This document shows positions 7,761 through 15,657 of a DNA stretch of 19,771 bases, one piece after another. Numbering within the stretch: the stretch's first letter is position 1; each line of letters begins with the position of its first letter. Both the position numbers and the translations under genes were made by a program. This DNA is from Bdellovibrionales bacterium (GTDB lineage: Bacteria > Bdellovibrionota > Bacteriovoracia > Bacteriovoracales > Bacteriovoracaceae), in the NCBI GenBank assembly GCA_030633015.1, contig DAOVTR010000002.1:1-19771 (forward strand), in the 5' to 3' direction. The notes under the pieces are model-generated. The model was not told the DNA's origin. It ran no database searches and was given only the letters and a program-made list of their open reading frames with translations.

Positions 7761-10176
7761 TATTTAAAAGGGCCATACTACTTTTCAGACAACCAGAACT
7801 TTTAACTCTTTTGTATACTCTATTAACTTTTTTATATTTATTATGTGTTACCGCAGAAAAATCTTTATCTGTGATAATATTATCTAAAAAAACCATATCA
7901 GGAATATCTAATTGATTAATATTCCATTCCTTTAAACTGTTTTTTATAAACCTAAGCTGTTCAAGGTCACTCATTCCTTTATTAACCTGGCCGGTGCGCT
8001 CCAACTCAGGGTAATTTTTTAAAAAATCATTTAACACCTTCACCGAATTATCTTCATAGGCAAGAAATCCTGAATTACCCCCAGGGTTTGACTCAATCAA
8101 AGTAAGTGATCCATCCCTTAAAACAGCAACATCCAACGCAAATGGAGTTGTTTTTAAATTTGAAGGGAGTCTGTCAATAATCTCTTGAGCAAAATTCTCC
8201 ACTCTTGTTAAAGTTTCATCCTGACTTAACGAGATATTGAAAGACCCCCTTTTTAATGCCATCTCTCCTTTTTCGCTTTGAAGATAAGCATATCGATCTA
8301 ATGTTGTTCCTTTTCCCAATACAAAACCCGCGATAACTTCTACTCGAAATTCCCGTGCGATTTCGACTTTTTGCTGTAAAATAACTTCTTTGGGTTTATT
8401 AAAAAAATTTGTAAGCTTCCATCCATAATAATTAGGATGAGATTTTATAAGATCTATTATTTCTTCAATATCTGATCCGGCCATCTCTCTTTTTAATTTG
8501 GCATACATTTCATCAAAATCACTATTTTTATAGTTTGCAATTTCACTTAAAACATCTAATTCATTTGTAATCAAATGTTTTTCTGTTGCTAAATCAAAAA
8601 CTCCCTTCATTACCCAGCCGTTTGGAAACTGCAGATTAATTTTTTTAATAATTTCTTCTGTTGAATAAATAGAGTTTAAAATATCATTTAATAAATATGT
8701 CTCTGGCATACTACCTGGAACATATTTATCCCAAAAGCGATATTCAAGATATTTATGCTCAAGTGACTGAGCAATACTGTGATTAATAATTGCTGGATTA
8801 TACTTACCCATTATAGAAAAACGATGATGAGGCCTTCTATGAAAGACAACACTTTCTCCAGGTAAAATGAGTGGCTTCATTCCATGTTTTTCTTCTGGAA
8901 GATAACCTAATAAAATATTTTCATCATCATATAAATCTATAATACTCTTCCAATCTAAATCACTGCTTAAATTCTGCGAAGAAAGCAGATAACGAAAAAC
9001 ATATGTCTCTTGAGGATTTTTTTTAAGGTAACTTCTAACTTTTCTTAATGTTTCTATTTTTATATTTGTAATTTCTTCTACGAACTCATCTTGAGCTATG
9101 GACCCAAAATCTTCAGTAACACTTAAAAGCCCGAGTGCACTCTTAACTGCAGAAGATATTTTAAAATCGTTGTTAAACTGTCTAAATTCGACAACCGGCC
9201 CTGGCTTAATCCACTCTTCAATTTCACCAAATATTTTACTCATATAATCATTTGGTCTCGCAGCAATAAGAAGAGAAGTGATTTTAATCGGAGAGAACTT
9301 TACAACTTCGGGGATCAATATCTCTTTTTTAGAAAGTACAATTTTTTTCACTTCATTAATGGGCCTAGTCCAAGCAAAGGAACTTTCTGAAATATTTAAT
9401 AACTCCAAAGTTTGTCTGTATATAAAATCATCGTAAAGTTCATCCATGGTTGGACGATAGTTAGGATTAAGTAATTTTTTCATAAATCCATCAGAATAAG
9501 GAGTAAGGTATTTTGCTCTAGAATTTGGAATATTTAAATAATATTGATTTTCCTTCCAATGTTTATTAGACATAATATTTCTGAGAAGATCCACCAATAG
9601 AAGACTTAACTCATCTTTGATTACACCGTTATTTAATTCACATGTTACATGAATCCCTACTGCCAAATCATTTCGGGTTCCCTTAGCGCCATGCTGTCTT
9701 AAAACCATTGCCATTCGATCAAGTTCATAAAGTTTGCTAACATTTAATGGTGGGGTAATAACTTCTGTGACTTTTTTAACCTTGGCCAAGTCAATAATAG
9801 ATGATTCTTCATTAAATTCAGTTATAACTTTTAAATCCCCTAAGGAAGTTCCATTCACCACATAATCATCTATTTCAACAACCTTATAAACCTGATCACT
9901 ATTTTTTGAGATATTATCTATCCCTACAAGAATTTCTCTTTTGGAAATAGAGAGAGTTCCTCCAAAATAAGTTTGTAAAATTTTTGCTGTATCATATGAA
10001 TTAATACCGCCGAACTCAATCTCTACACCAAACCGTCGAGGATCGTTGACCTTAAAAAAAATATTTTCTGAATAATTAAACAGAGATAAATTTGATTTTC
10101 TGTTCAGCTCATCTGAGCAAAATACTTGAAAAAAAACAATACTTATAAGTATTGAAATCAGCACAAAAAATTTCAT
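7753..10176 (-). CDS. Exported amidoligase-like / ATP-grasp fusion protein
   Basis: The 807-residue product appears to combine two ATP-dependent ligase folds. The ATG at 10176 is chosen over an in-frame TTG at 10194 because GAGGGAGAG lies just upstream of the ATG. Residues 1-20 form a signal peptide or N-terminal membrane anchor ending FQVFCSDE; this is not a good lipobox because Phe precedes the Cys. Residues 49-336 carry amidoligase (glutamine-synthetase-like) motifs: FGVEIEFGG (49-57), EVITPPL (138-144), GIHVTCEL (174-181) and VVEFRQFNN (328-336). Residues from about 440 to 710 look like ATP-grasp: Lys524 in WVMKGV, EIAREFRVEV (605-614), Asp682 and Glu695/Asn697 in LIESNPGG. Such enzymes join carboxyl groups to amines. 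The substrate is unknown, and export of an ATP user is odd. Domain calls rest on motif recall, without a profile search. Confidence 0.75.
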   Translation of the reverse strand: MKFFVLISILISIVFFQVFCSDELNRKSNLSLFNYSENIFFKVNDPRRFGVEIEFGGINSYDTAKILQTYFGGTLSISKREILVGIDNISKNSDQVYKVVEIDDYVVNGTSLGDLKVITEFNEESSIIDLAKVKKVTEVITPPLNVSKLYELDRMAMVLRQHGAKGTRNDLAVGIHVTCELNNGVIKDELSLLLVDLLRNIMSNKHWKENQYYLNIPNSRAKYLTPYSDGFMKKLLNPNYRPTMDELYDDFIYRQTLELLNISESSFAWTRPINEVKKIVLSKKEILIPEVVKFSPIKITSLLIAARPNDYMSKIFGEIEEWIKPGPVVEFRQFNNDFKISSAVKSALGLLSVTEDFGSIAQDEFVEEITNIKIETLRKVRSYLKKNPQETYVFRYLLSSQNLSSDLDWKSIIDLYDDENILLGYLPEEKHGMKPLILPGESVVFHRRPHHRFSIMGKYNPAIINHSIAQSLEHKYLEYRFWDKYVPGSMPETYLLNDILNSIYSTEEIIKKINLQFPNGWVMKGVFDLATEKHLITNELDVLSEIANYKNSDFDEMYAKLKREMAGSDIEEIIDLIKSHPNYYGWKLTNFFNKPKEVILQQKVEIAREFRVEVIAGFVLGKGTTLDRYAYLQSEKGEMALKRGSFNISLSQDETLTRVENFAQEIIDRLPSNLKTTPFALDVAVLRDGSLTLIESNPGGNSGFLAYEDNSVKVLNDFLKNYPELERTGQVNKGMSDLEQLRFIKNSLKEWNINQLDIPDMVFLDNIITDKDFSAVTHNKYKKVNRVYKRVKSSGCLKSSMALLNIK

Positions 10177-10433
10177 TAACACTCTCTCCCTCAAGATAAT
10201 GTAAAAACTTTATAACACTTGAAAACTATTCACACTACACTCCTAGTAATAACTACACATTATATACAAAATAAATCAGGACAAGAAGATGTTCAATTTT
10301 AACTAGTTAGACTAACTTCCTGTGAAATATAAAATAAATTCTTCAGTAGGTTTGCGTCATAAACCAAAGAAACCATGTAATAAATTCATTTAAATGCTAA
10401 TGCTAAAAAAGTTTTCTATACTAATTTTAAATT
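10177..10433. other. Intergenic region between divergent genes (257 bp)
   Basis: This is the largest gap in the window and must hold promoters for the amidoligase (minus) and the cysteine peptidase (plus). The amidoligase Shine-Dalgarno lies at its left edge. On the minus strand TATAAT occurs near 10260, without a good -35. On plus, TATACT (10417-10422) lies 11 bases before the peptidase ATG, also without a good -35. Short inverted repeats include GTTAGACTAAC near 10305-10316 and GGTTT...AAACC at 10349-10365. No ORF or RNA gene is evident. Confidence 0.5.
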
Positions 10434-10991
10434 ATGAAGCAAATATTAATTTTACTATTTTTACTTTTTTCAATTAAATCTTTTTCTCAAAGTCTTAATC
10501 TTGATATTGAAATTTATAAAACAAAATCATCAAACCCATCTTACCAATTGTTTTGTGATCGTAATTTGGGAGAATGCGACCTCACCGGCAGTGAAATAAT
10601 CTCATACAATAACAAACTTAAAAATCTGCTTATAGAGGTCAATCAAAATGTAAACAGTGAAATACTATTTGAATTTGATGAAGTTCAATATGGAGTTGAA
10701 GAGTACTGGAGTTATCCAGAGTCAGGAATGGGTGATTGCGAAGATTTTGCCCTTGAAAAAAGAAGAAGACTTGTTGGTCATGGAATCGATCGTGCAGCTT
10801 TAAAAATCGCAACTGTAATGCATAAAACAAAGTTTTACATGCATGCAATTTTACTTATTGAAACAGATCAAGGAACTTTTGTATTAGATCAAGAAAATTC
10901 TAATGTCTCCCTTTGGTATGAAACGCCATATGTTTTTGAAGCACGAGAGATGGTTGGTGGGAGCTGGGAATACTTTACACAAAACTGGTAA
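10434..10991 (+). CDS. Exported transglutaminase-like cysteine peptidase (BTLCP-type)
   Basis: The 185-residue product has a Sec signal peptide (residues 1-18, MKQILILLFLLFSIKSFS). Its core fits the bacterial transglutaminase-like cysteine proteinase family, which includes the periplasmic protease LapG. Cys102 lies in GMGDCEDFALEKRR, His137 in KFYMHAILLIE and Asp152 in GTFVLDQE, giving a Cys-His-Asp triad with normal spacing. Such enzymes act in the periplasm, cutting proteins or, in related folds, transferring amines. Two more cysteines (41 and 48) are near the N-terminus. No LapD-like partner gene or large adhesin is near, so calling it LapG would be unsupported. It is divergent from the amidoligase fusion, and an orphan secreted protein follows 58 bases downstream on the same strand. 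No Shine-Dalgarno is seen; a TATACT box 11 bases before the ATG would give a very short leader. Confidence 0.82.
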   Translation: MKQILILLFLLFSIKSFSQSLNLDIEIYKTKSSNPSYQLFCDRNLGECDLTGSEIISYNNKLKNLLIEVNQNVNSEILFEFDEVQYGVEEYWSYPESGMGDCEDFALEKRRRLVGHGIDRAALKIATVMHKTKFYMHAILLIETDQGTFVLDQENSNVSLWYETPYVFEAREMVGGSWEYFTQNW

Positions 10992-11049
10992 TACTCCCCA
11001 AATTAATTTATTTTAAAGATCATAAGAAGAAAACATTGTAGGGAGAGCC

Positions 11050-11850
11050 ATGAGAAAATATTTATTTGTAATCGCAATTATCATCACTTTTATTAACCTA
11101 AATTACCTTTATGCAAATAGCCTTAAAAATCGATGTAAGGCTCCACTTGCTGATGAAGAATTTGTGTACGGGGATGATTTTTCGTGGCACCTCAGTTTTA
11201 ATCAAATGAAGGATCTTTTTGATAAAACTTATAATAGTGGAAAACGATTAAAAGGAAGATTCTACTTTGATCCAACTGAAAATCAAATCGTTGCTCCACT
11301 TTCCTACTCAGAGGAGCGTTCTGTTGTTTCTGTTAGATTTATTAAAAGCATTACCGAACATATCGAAAAAGCATTAAAGCTAACCTATGCTGATTTTATA
11401 TTTTTTCCAGATATGGGACATAACCATTTTTTTATTCCTAATAATATTTGGGACAAATATCTAAGCATTATTGATAACAAAAAAACGTTGTATGAAAAAT
11501 TATTTGATGAACCACAACTTAGAATGCTCTATCATACGGCTGAACAACTTCAAATGTTAAAAAGAGACACTCGAGAACTTCTTGATAATCGATATACTCA
11601 AAAAAGATACTATACTAGAAATATTATAGGTAGCAATAATCATGACGGTGTTCTTGATATGGTTTTCTCACCAATCGCAGATTTTAATACTGTGAGAGAT
11701 TTTGATGATCATAAATATTATAGTTCAGGTGTTAATATTAGTGCAAGTAAGGATGGATGTTTTTCTTATGAATATAAGGGAAGAACATACTTTTATGATA
11801 TTAGTCTGTATGATCTTCCCTATCAGGATCTTGGTGATTCACCATTTTAA
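11050..11850 (+). CDS. Secreted hypothetical protein
   Basis: No family is recognised. The 266-residue product begins with a signal peptide (about residues 1-22, ending LYANS), so it is exported. A strong GGGAGAG Shine-Dalgarno directly precedes the ATG. The body is rich in aromatic and charged residues. A noticeable motif is DFIFFPDMGHNHFFIP (about 116-131), whose clustered Asp and two His residues could bind metal, followed later by NNHDGVLDMVF. Two cysteines (29 and about 237) could form one disulfide. There is no membrane segment after the signal. It follows the transglutaminase-like peptidase gene by 58 bases and may be co-transcribed with it. Its stop is only 4 bases from the convergent chemoreceptor gene. 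Function cannot be assigned. Confidence 0.75.
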   Translation: MRKYLFVIAIIITFINLNYLYANSLKNRCKAPLADEEFVYGDDFSWHLSFNQMKDLFDKTYNSGKRLKGRFYFDPTENQIVAPLSYSEERSVVSVRFIKSITEHIEKALKLTYADFIFFPDMGHNHFFIPNNIWDKYLSIIDNKKTLYEKLFDEPQLRMLYHTAEQLQMLKRDTRELLDNRYTQKRYYTRNIIGSNNHDGVLDMVFSPIADFNTVRDFDDHKYYSSGVNISASKDGCFSYEYKGRTYFYDISLYDLPYQDLGDSPF

Positions 11851-11854
11851 TTAA

Positions 11855-14170
11855 TTACATATTAAACTTATCAACCTGATCATTTAGCTCTATTGACATT
11901 TTTGCCAAATCTTCTGAAGCATCTGCTATGACTTTCGTGCCATCTGCAACCTTTACTGAGGAGTCTTTAATGCTATTAATATTTTTACTAATTTCACTCG
12001 CTTCGTGAGCTGCAATCTTAACATTATTTAATATCTCTTGTTCAATATCTACTGAAAACTCTTGAATGCTTTTTGAAACAACTGAAGCACTTGAAGATGT
12101 TGCGGCAATTGCTTTGGCAATGTCTTCTGTCGTAACTGCCTGTTCCTCAACTGCAGAGGTTATATTTAAAGTAATTTCATACAGTTTTTCATTAATATCT
12201 AAAATATCCTTCACATCATGAACTACGGTTGTCGTATTTTTTTGCAGTCCTTCTAATTGATTGGCAATTCCTTTTGAAGCAGCCGCTGCTTGCTTTGCAA
12301 GGTCTTGTACTTCATTAGCAACAACCGCAAATCCTTTACCTGCTTTCCCGGCCCTAGCAGCCTCAATGGTTGCATTAATTGCAAGCAAGTTTGTTTGCTC
12401 CGCGATGGATGAAATAAGTTTTATAATATTTCCAATTTCTGATGCTGATGAACTCAACTGAGTAACATTATCGTTTGAAGATTTACACCTATTAGTTGCC
12501 TGTTCAGCAAATTTTGTTGCATTAACAGTATTTCCTGCAACTTCATTAATAGAAGATGTCATCTCTTCAACAGAAGTGGAAACAGTAATCATATTTGATG
12601 CCATCTCTTCTGCTGTCGACGCAATCACTGTTGAACTGTCGGTAATTTTTTCAACTATAACAAACACCTTATTAATATTTCCTACAATCTGTTCTGACGC
12701 TTGAAAAACCGTTTGCGATTGATCACTCATCTCATCAGCTCCATCAGTTAAAACTTGAGCTGTAGATGTTAACTGTTCTGAAGAACTGCCAACATTCTGA
12801 CTACTTTTAGATATATTAATAATTAAATTTCTAATATTTGTGGACATATCTCTTAAAGATTGTGCCAATTTTCCTACTTCGTCTAGTCCCTTAACACTGA
12901 TTGTCGCTCTTAGATCACCAAGCCCAATCTTATGAGCAAAATTTACACTTTCAATAATAGGAGAAGTTATCTTGCCCGTAAAAAACCATAATATCAAAAT
13001 AATAATTAGTAAACTGGTGACAACGACGAGTACAACCTGAACAATTGCCCCCCCAATTTGACTGTTAACAATTTTTGTTTTTTCAGCTACCGCCTCATCA
13101 ATTGTATCAATATATACTCCTGTTCCAATTACCCAATTTAAAGGTTTATAGAGTTTTACATAAGATAGTTTAGGCTGATCTGCTGTCAGTCCATCTTTTG
13201 TTGGTTTTGGCCAAAGATAATCTACAAAGCCTTCTCCCTTTTCAGAACTAATATTTCTCATGGCCACAAAAAGATTTTCTTTTTTACCAAGGGCGCAGTT
13301 ATATTTTTCTGCATCTAAAATTTTTCCATCAAGTGCTGGGACAGTTGGATGCATTACCATTTTAGGAAATGGAGTTGACATATCGTTAATCCAAAAATAT
13401 CCTGTTTTATTATCATATCTCATATTTTTAATATTTCTTTTAATCCTCCCTATAGCGTCACTTACTGCATCATCAACATATATTCCTGTCCCTATTACCC
13501 AACGCCATTCTGGAATTAACCGAACATATGAAAGTTTCGGTTGATCTGAAGTTAAGCCTGACGTTGTTGGCTTTGGCCAAAGATAGTTTACAAATCCCTC
13601 GCCTGCTCTTGCACAAACATTTTTCATAGCAACAAATAAATTTTCACCTCTTCCTAATGCACAGTTATATTTGGTGTCATCTAATATTTTTCCATCTAAG
13701 GCCGGAACAGTTGGATGCATAATCATCCTAGGAAAAGGACTTTTCATATTGTTTATCCAAACATATCCCTTGCCTCCATCATATCGCAAAGCTTTTACTT
13801 TACTAGCTGCAAGCATCTGAGCTTCCACCGTAGTAAGCTCCCCATTTTTTTCTTTTTGAATTACGTCATTAATCATAAGCTGTGCAATATCTATAACGTC
13901 TGTTAATTGCTTTCCATACCTTTGTTCCAGATACTCATTTTCTGAAGCAAGCTTATAAGCTGAATCAACTGTTTCATAAGCAATATCAACATAATTTTTT
14001 AGACCATTTTTAATCTTTATAAGCTCTTGAGCTTTAAATGTTTTAATCTCTTGATCTGCGTAGGATTGCCTCTTAGCTCCAAACATAATTGTAAGTGCTA
14101 CAGAGAGAACAATTAAAGGAATGATAGATACTAAAAGAATTTTCCACCGAATACTAAGACGTTCAAACAT
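11855..14170 (-). CDS. Methyl-accepting chemotaxis protein with duplicated Cache sensor
   Basis: This is a membrane chemoreceptor that passes ligand state to CheA/CheW and the flagellar or gliding motor. The ATG at 14170 (771 residues) is preferred over 14191 because AAAGGA lies 6 bases before it. TM1 is at about 9-31. The periplasmic part holds two similar single-Cache modules (about 126-234 and 248-356), each with GYxWIN, MHPTVPALDGK, ALGxxENLFVAM, YLWPKP and a WVIGTG ending. TM2 is at about 374-398, then HAMP. The cytoplasmic signalling hairpin contains EQTNLLAINATIEAARAGKAGKGFAVVANEV starting at residue 591, shown here as its key conserved tip. No C-terminal CheR-binding pentapeptide is present. 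No other chemotaxis gene is near. The Cache type suggests a small organic-acid ligand, which is inference. Confidence 0.95.
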   Translation of the reverse strand: MFERLSIRWKILLVSIIPLIVLSVALTIMFGAKRQSYADQEIKTFKAQELIKIKNGLKNYVDIAYETVDSAYKLASENEYLEQRYGKQLTDVIDIAQLMINDVIQKEKNGELTTVEAQMLAASKVKALRYDGGKGYVWINNMKSPFPRMIMHPTVPALDGKILDDTKYNCALGRGENLFVAMKNVCARAGEGFVNYLWPKPTTSGLTSDQPKLSYVRLIPEWRWVIGTGIYVDDAVSDAIGRIKRNIKNMRYDNKTGYFWINDMSTPFPKMVMHPTVPALDGKILDAEKYNCALGKKENLFVAMRNISSEKGEGFVDYLWPKPTKDGLTADQPKLSYVKLYKPLNWVIGTGVYIDTIDEAVAEKTKIVNSQIGGAIVQVVLVVVTSLLIIILILWFFTGKITSPIIESVNFAHKIGLGDLRATISVKGLDEVGKLAQSLRDMSTNIRNLIINISKSSQNVGSSSEQLTSTAQVLTDGADEMSDQSQTVFQASEQIVGNINKVFVIVEKITDSSTVIASTAEEMASNMITVSTSVEEMTSSINEVAGNTVNATKFAEQATNRCKSSNDNVTQLSSSASEIGNIIKLISSIAEQTNLLAINATIEAARAGKAGKGFAVVANEVQDLAKQAAAASKGIANQLEGLQKNTTTVVHDVKDILDINEKLYEITLNITSAVEEQAVTTEDIAKAIAATSSSASVVSKSIQEFSVDIEQEILNNVKIAAHEASEISKNINSIKDSSVKVADGTKVIADASEDLAKMSIELNDQVDKFNM
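13103..13795 (-). repeat. Internal duplication of the Cache sensor module in the chemoreceptor
   Basis: Two coding copies with a 366-bp (122-codon) period. The plus-strand string ACAGTTGGATGCAT starts at 13341 and again at 13707, both encoding the end of MHPTVP. The proteins agree over about 109 residues, including shared CALG, ENLFVAM, YLWPKPT and DQPKLSYV blocks, so the copies are recent or held under matching selection. Confidence 0.9.
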
Positions 14171-14309
14171 TATAAGTCCTTTGAAATACATTAATATAAA
14201 ATATAATTAATTTTAGTTTAATAAGAAATGCATGTAAATGAGGAAAAACATGTATCTTGCTTATTTAATAAGGATGTCATTTAGTCAACTATCATTCATA
14301 ATTTATATA

Positions 14310-14325
14310 TAAATGATATCATTTA
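14310..14325. repeat. Perfect 16-bp palindrome containing a start codon
   Basis: TAAATGATATCATTTA reads the same on both strands and encloses the ATG at 14313. In AT-rich DNA this may be chance. It could also be a repressor site at the start of the gene. Confidence 0.5.
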
Positions 14326-15269
14326 AAATAAAAACCATCTTTATAATATATTTTTTTTCTTTAAATGCGTTTGCTAGAAATACTCTTGATGATATTAAAA
14401 TTAATTCTACAAATAATTTAAAACTTGTTGAAATTTCAAAAAATCAGATGGATAACGTTATATTGTTGAGTAAAAATAGCCCTAATATAAAGATAAAAAA
14501 AATATTACTAAATCAAAACCAGAAAAATACAAAAGATATATGTGAAATTGTGGAAAAAACCATGTCCCAAGAATCTAGTGGCTCTTTCCAAATATCAAAT
14601 TTGGGAGGAAGTAGTGGTGACGATGCAGCAATACTGTTTGTTATTATTGGTCTCGTAGTAATTTTTGCCTGGGTAGGCTACGCCATAACATTTTTGATTG
14701 AATCCTTTATAAAAGAAGATAAAGGTAGTTGGGTACAGCTTGATCTAGATATAATAGGTATTACAGCAGAGTCTGGTAGTTCTGGAGTTAAATTCAATAG
14801 ACTTGGATATATGTCTGGAACAAGACTAACTCTTGGACTCGGCGATCTTAAATCAACTAATTTTGGGATTGTGGCAAACTCTGGTTATCACTCTATATAT
14901 TACTCAAAAACAGTCACTCAATTTAGTTACGTTGAAAAAATGCCACCAATAAATGGCGGATACCTAATGGGCGGACCAATTATTTTTTTTGGCAGAGGGT
15001 CCGTAAGGGTTAACCGGTCCTATGGATATCTAGAGGTCAGCGCAGGACGCTCTACAAATAACAATATTGGCATGATGGGACTTGCCAGATTTGGTGGTAG
15101 TATTTTAATTAATGAAATTGTCTCTAATCAAAAATGTGATCGGTCAGCAACATATTTTAATTTTAACCTCGGAGCACTATACATGGGCCTAAAAGAAAAT
15201 AGTGCAATCATAAATACCTTAGATCAATTCAATTTATCTTGGGGAATTGGCCTAGGTTATAGATTCTAA
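14313..15269 (+). CDS. Exported hypothetical protein with a mid-protein membrane helix and beta-rich C-terminus
   Basis: No family is recognised. The 318-residue product opens with a signal peptide (about 1-21, ending NAFA). Residues 24-100 are polar and Asn/Lys/Ile-rich. Residues 105-130 (AAILFVIIGLVVIFAW and following) are a strong transmembrane helix. From 140 on the chain alternates polar and hydrophobic residues with many Gly, Tyr and Phe, and it ends GIGLGYRF. A C-terminal Phe after alternating residues is the mark of an outer-membrane beta-barrel strand. A barrel preceded by a helix in one protein is unusual, so the C-terminal part may instead be a soluble beta domain. It is divergent from the chemoreceptor with 142 bases between. 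No Shine-Dalgarno is seen. Cysteines at 77 and near 272 could pair. Confidence 0.7.
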   Translation: MISFKIKTIFIIYFFSLNAFARNTLDDIKINSTNNLKLVEISKNQMDNVILLSKNSPNIKIKKILLNQNQKNTKDICEIVEKTMSQESSGSFQISNLGGSSGDDAAILFVIIGLVVIFAWVGYAITFLIESFIKEDKGSWVQLDLDIIGITAESGSSGVKFNRLGYMSGTRLTLGLGDLKSTNFGIVANSGYHSIYYSKTVTQFSYVEKMPPINGGYLMGGPIIFFGRGSVRVNRSYGYLEVSAGRSTNNNIGMMGLARFGGSILINEIVSNQKCDRSATYFNFNLGALYMGLKENSAIINTLDQFNLSWGIGLGYRF

Positions 15270-15300
15270 TAAGTAATTAATTCCAATTTATGATCAAATA

Positions 15301-15330
15301 TTGACATTAAATATCCTAAACCAATAAGAT
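15301..15330 (+). promoter_or_regulatory. Sigma70-type promoter of the DUF134 gene, nearly leaderless
   Basis: A perfect -35 TTGACA (15301-15306) and a -10 TAAGAT (15325-15330, 4 of 6) are 18 bases apart. Transcription would begin about 7 bases downstream, at or next to the ATG at 15337, and no Shine-Dalgarno is present. A leaderless or near-leaderless transcript is therefore predicted. Confidence 0.6.
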
Positions 15331-15336
15331 TGTTTA

Positions 15337-15657
15337 ATGTCTAATGATTTATTTAAAACAAAATGTCGTTGTATTGAATTTGATTTTACGGAATGGTTCT
15401 ATCTTCCTCAGGGTAGAAAAAAATCAGAACTTGAAGTATGCACACTTGAAAAAGATGAAGTTGAAGCACTAAGACTAGTTGATGGCTGTCATATGTCACA
15501 ATCAGAAGCTGCTAAACACATGAATATCTCAAGCTCCACAATTCAGCGAATATTATATAAAACAAGAGAGAAAATAATTAAAACCATTGTAAAAGGTCAG
15601 GCATTAAATATTAAAGGTGGTAACTACTTTATAAAGAGCAAGCCTGAAATAAATTAA
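15337..15657 (+). CDS. DUF134 (UPF0251) family predicted DNA-binding protein
   Basis: This is a small cytoplasmic HTH protein of the DUF134 family. The 106 residues include the family's N-terminal CRC (10-12) and WFYLPQG (20-26), then EVEALRLVDG (41-50) and a sigma-like helix-turn-helix QSEAAKHMNISSSTIQRIL (55-73), and the typical end GQALNIKGG (87-95). Four cysteines (10, 12, 35, 51) could form a metal or redox site. Family members are annotated as predicted DNA-binding proteins without a well-defined regulon. The gene is convergent with, and overlaps by 4 bases, the redox-permease operon, so regulation of that operon is possible but unproven. A strong promoter places the start of RNA at the ATG. 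Confidence 0.88.
   Translation: MSNDLFKTKCRCIEFDFTEWFYLPQGRKKSELEVCTLEKDEVEALRLVDGCHMSQSEAAKHMNISSSTIQRILYKTREKIIKTIVKGQALNIKGGNYFIKSKPEIN

Noticed and set aside
10349..10365. GGTTT-N7-AAACC as an operator in the 257-bp gap
   Set aside because: The arms are only 5 bp and AT-rich, and the site is not aligned to a convincing promoter.
10434..10991. Naming the peptidase LapG
   Set aside because: The triad fits the family, but no LapD-like receptor or LapA-like adhesin is in the window and the protein could have other substrates.
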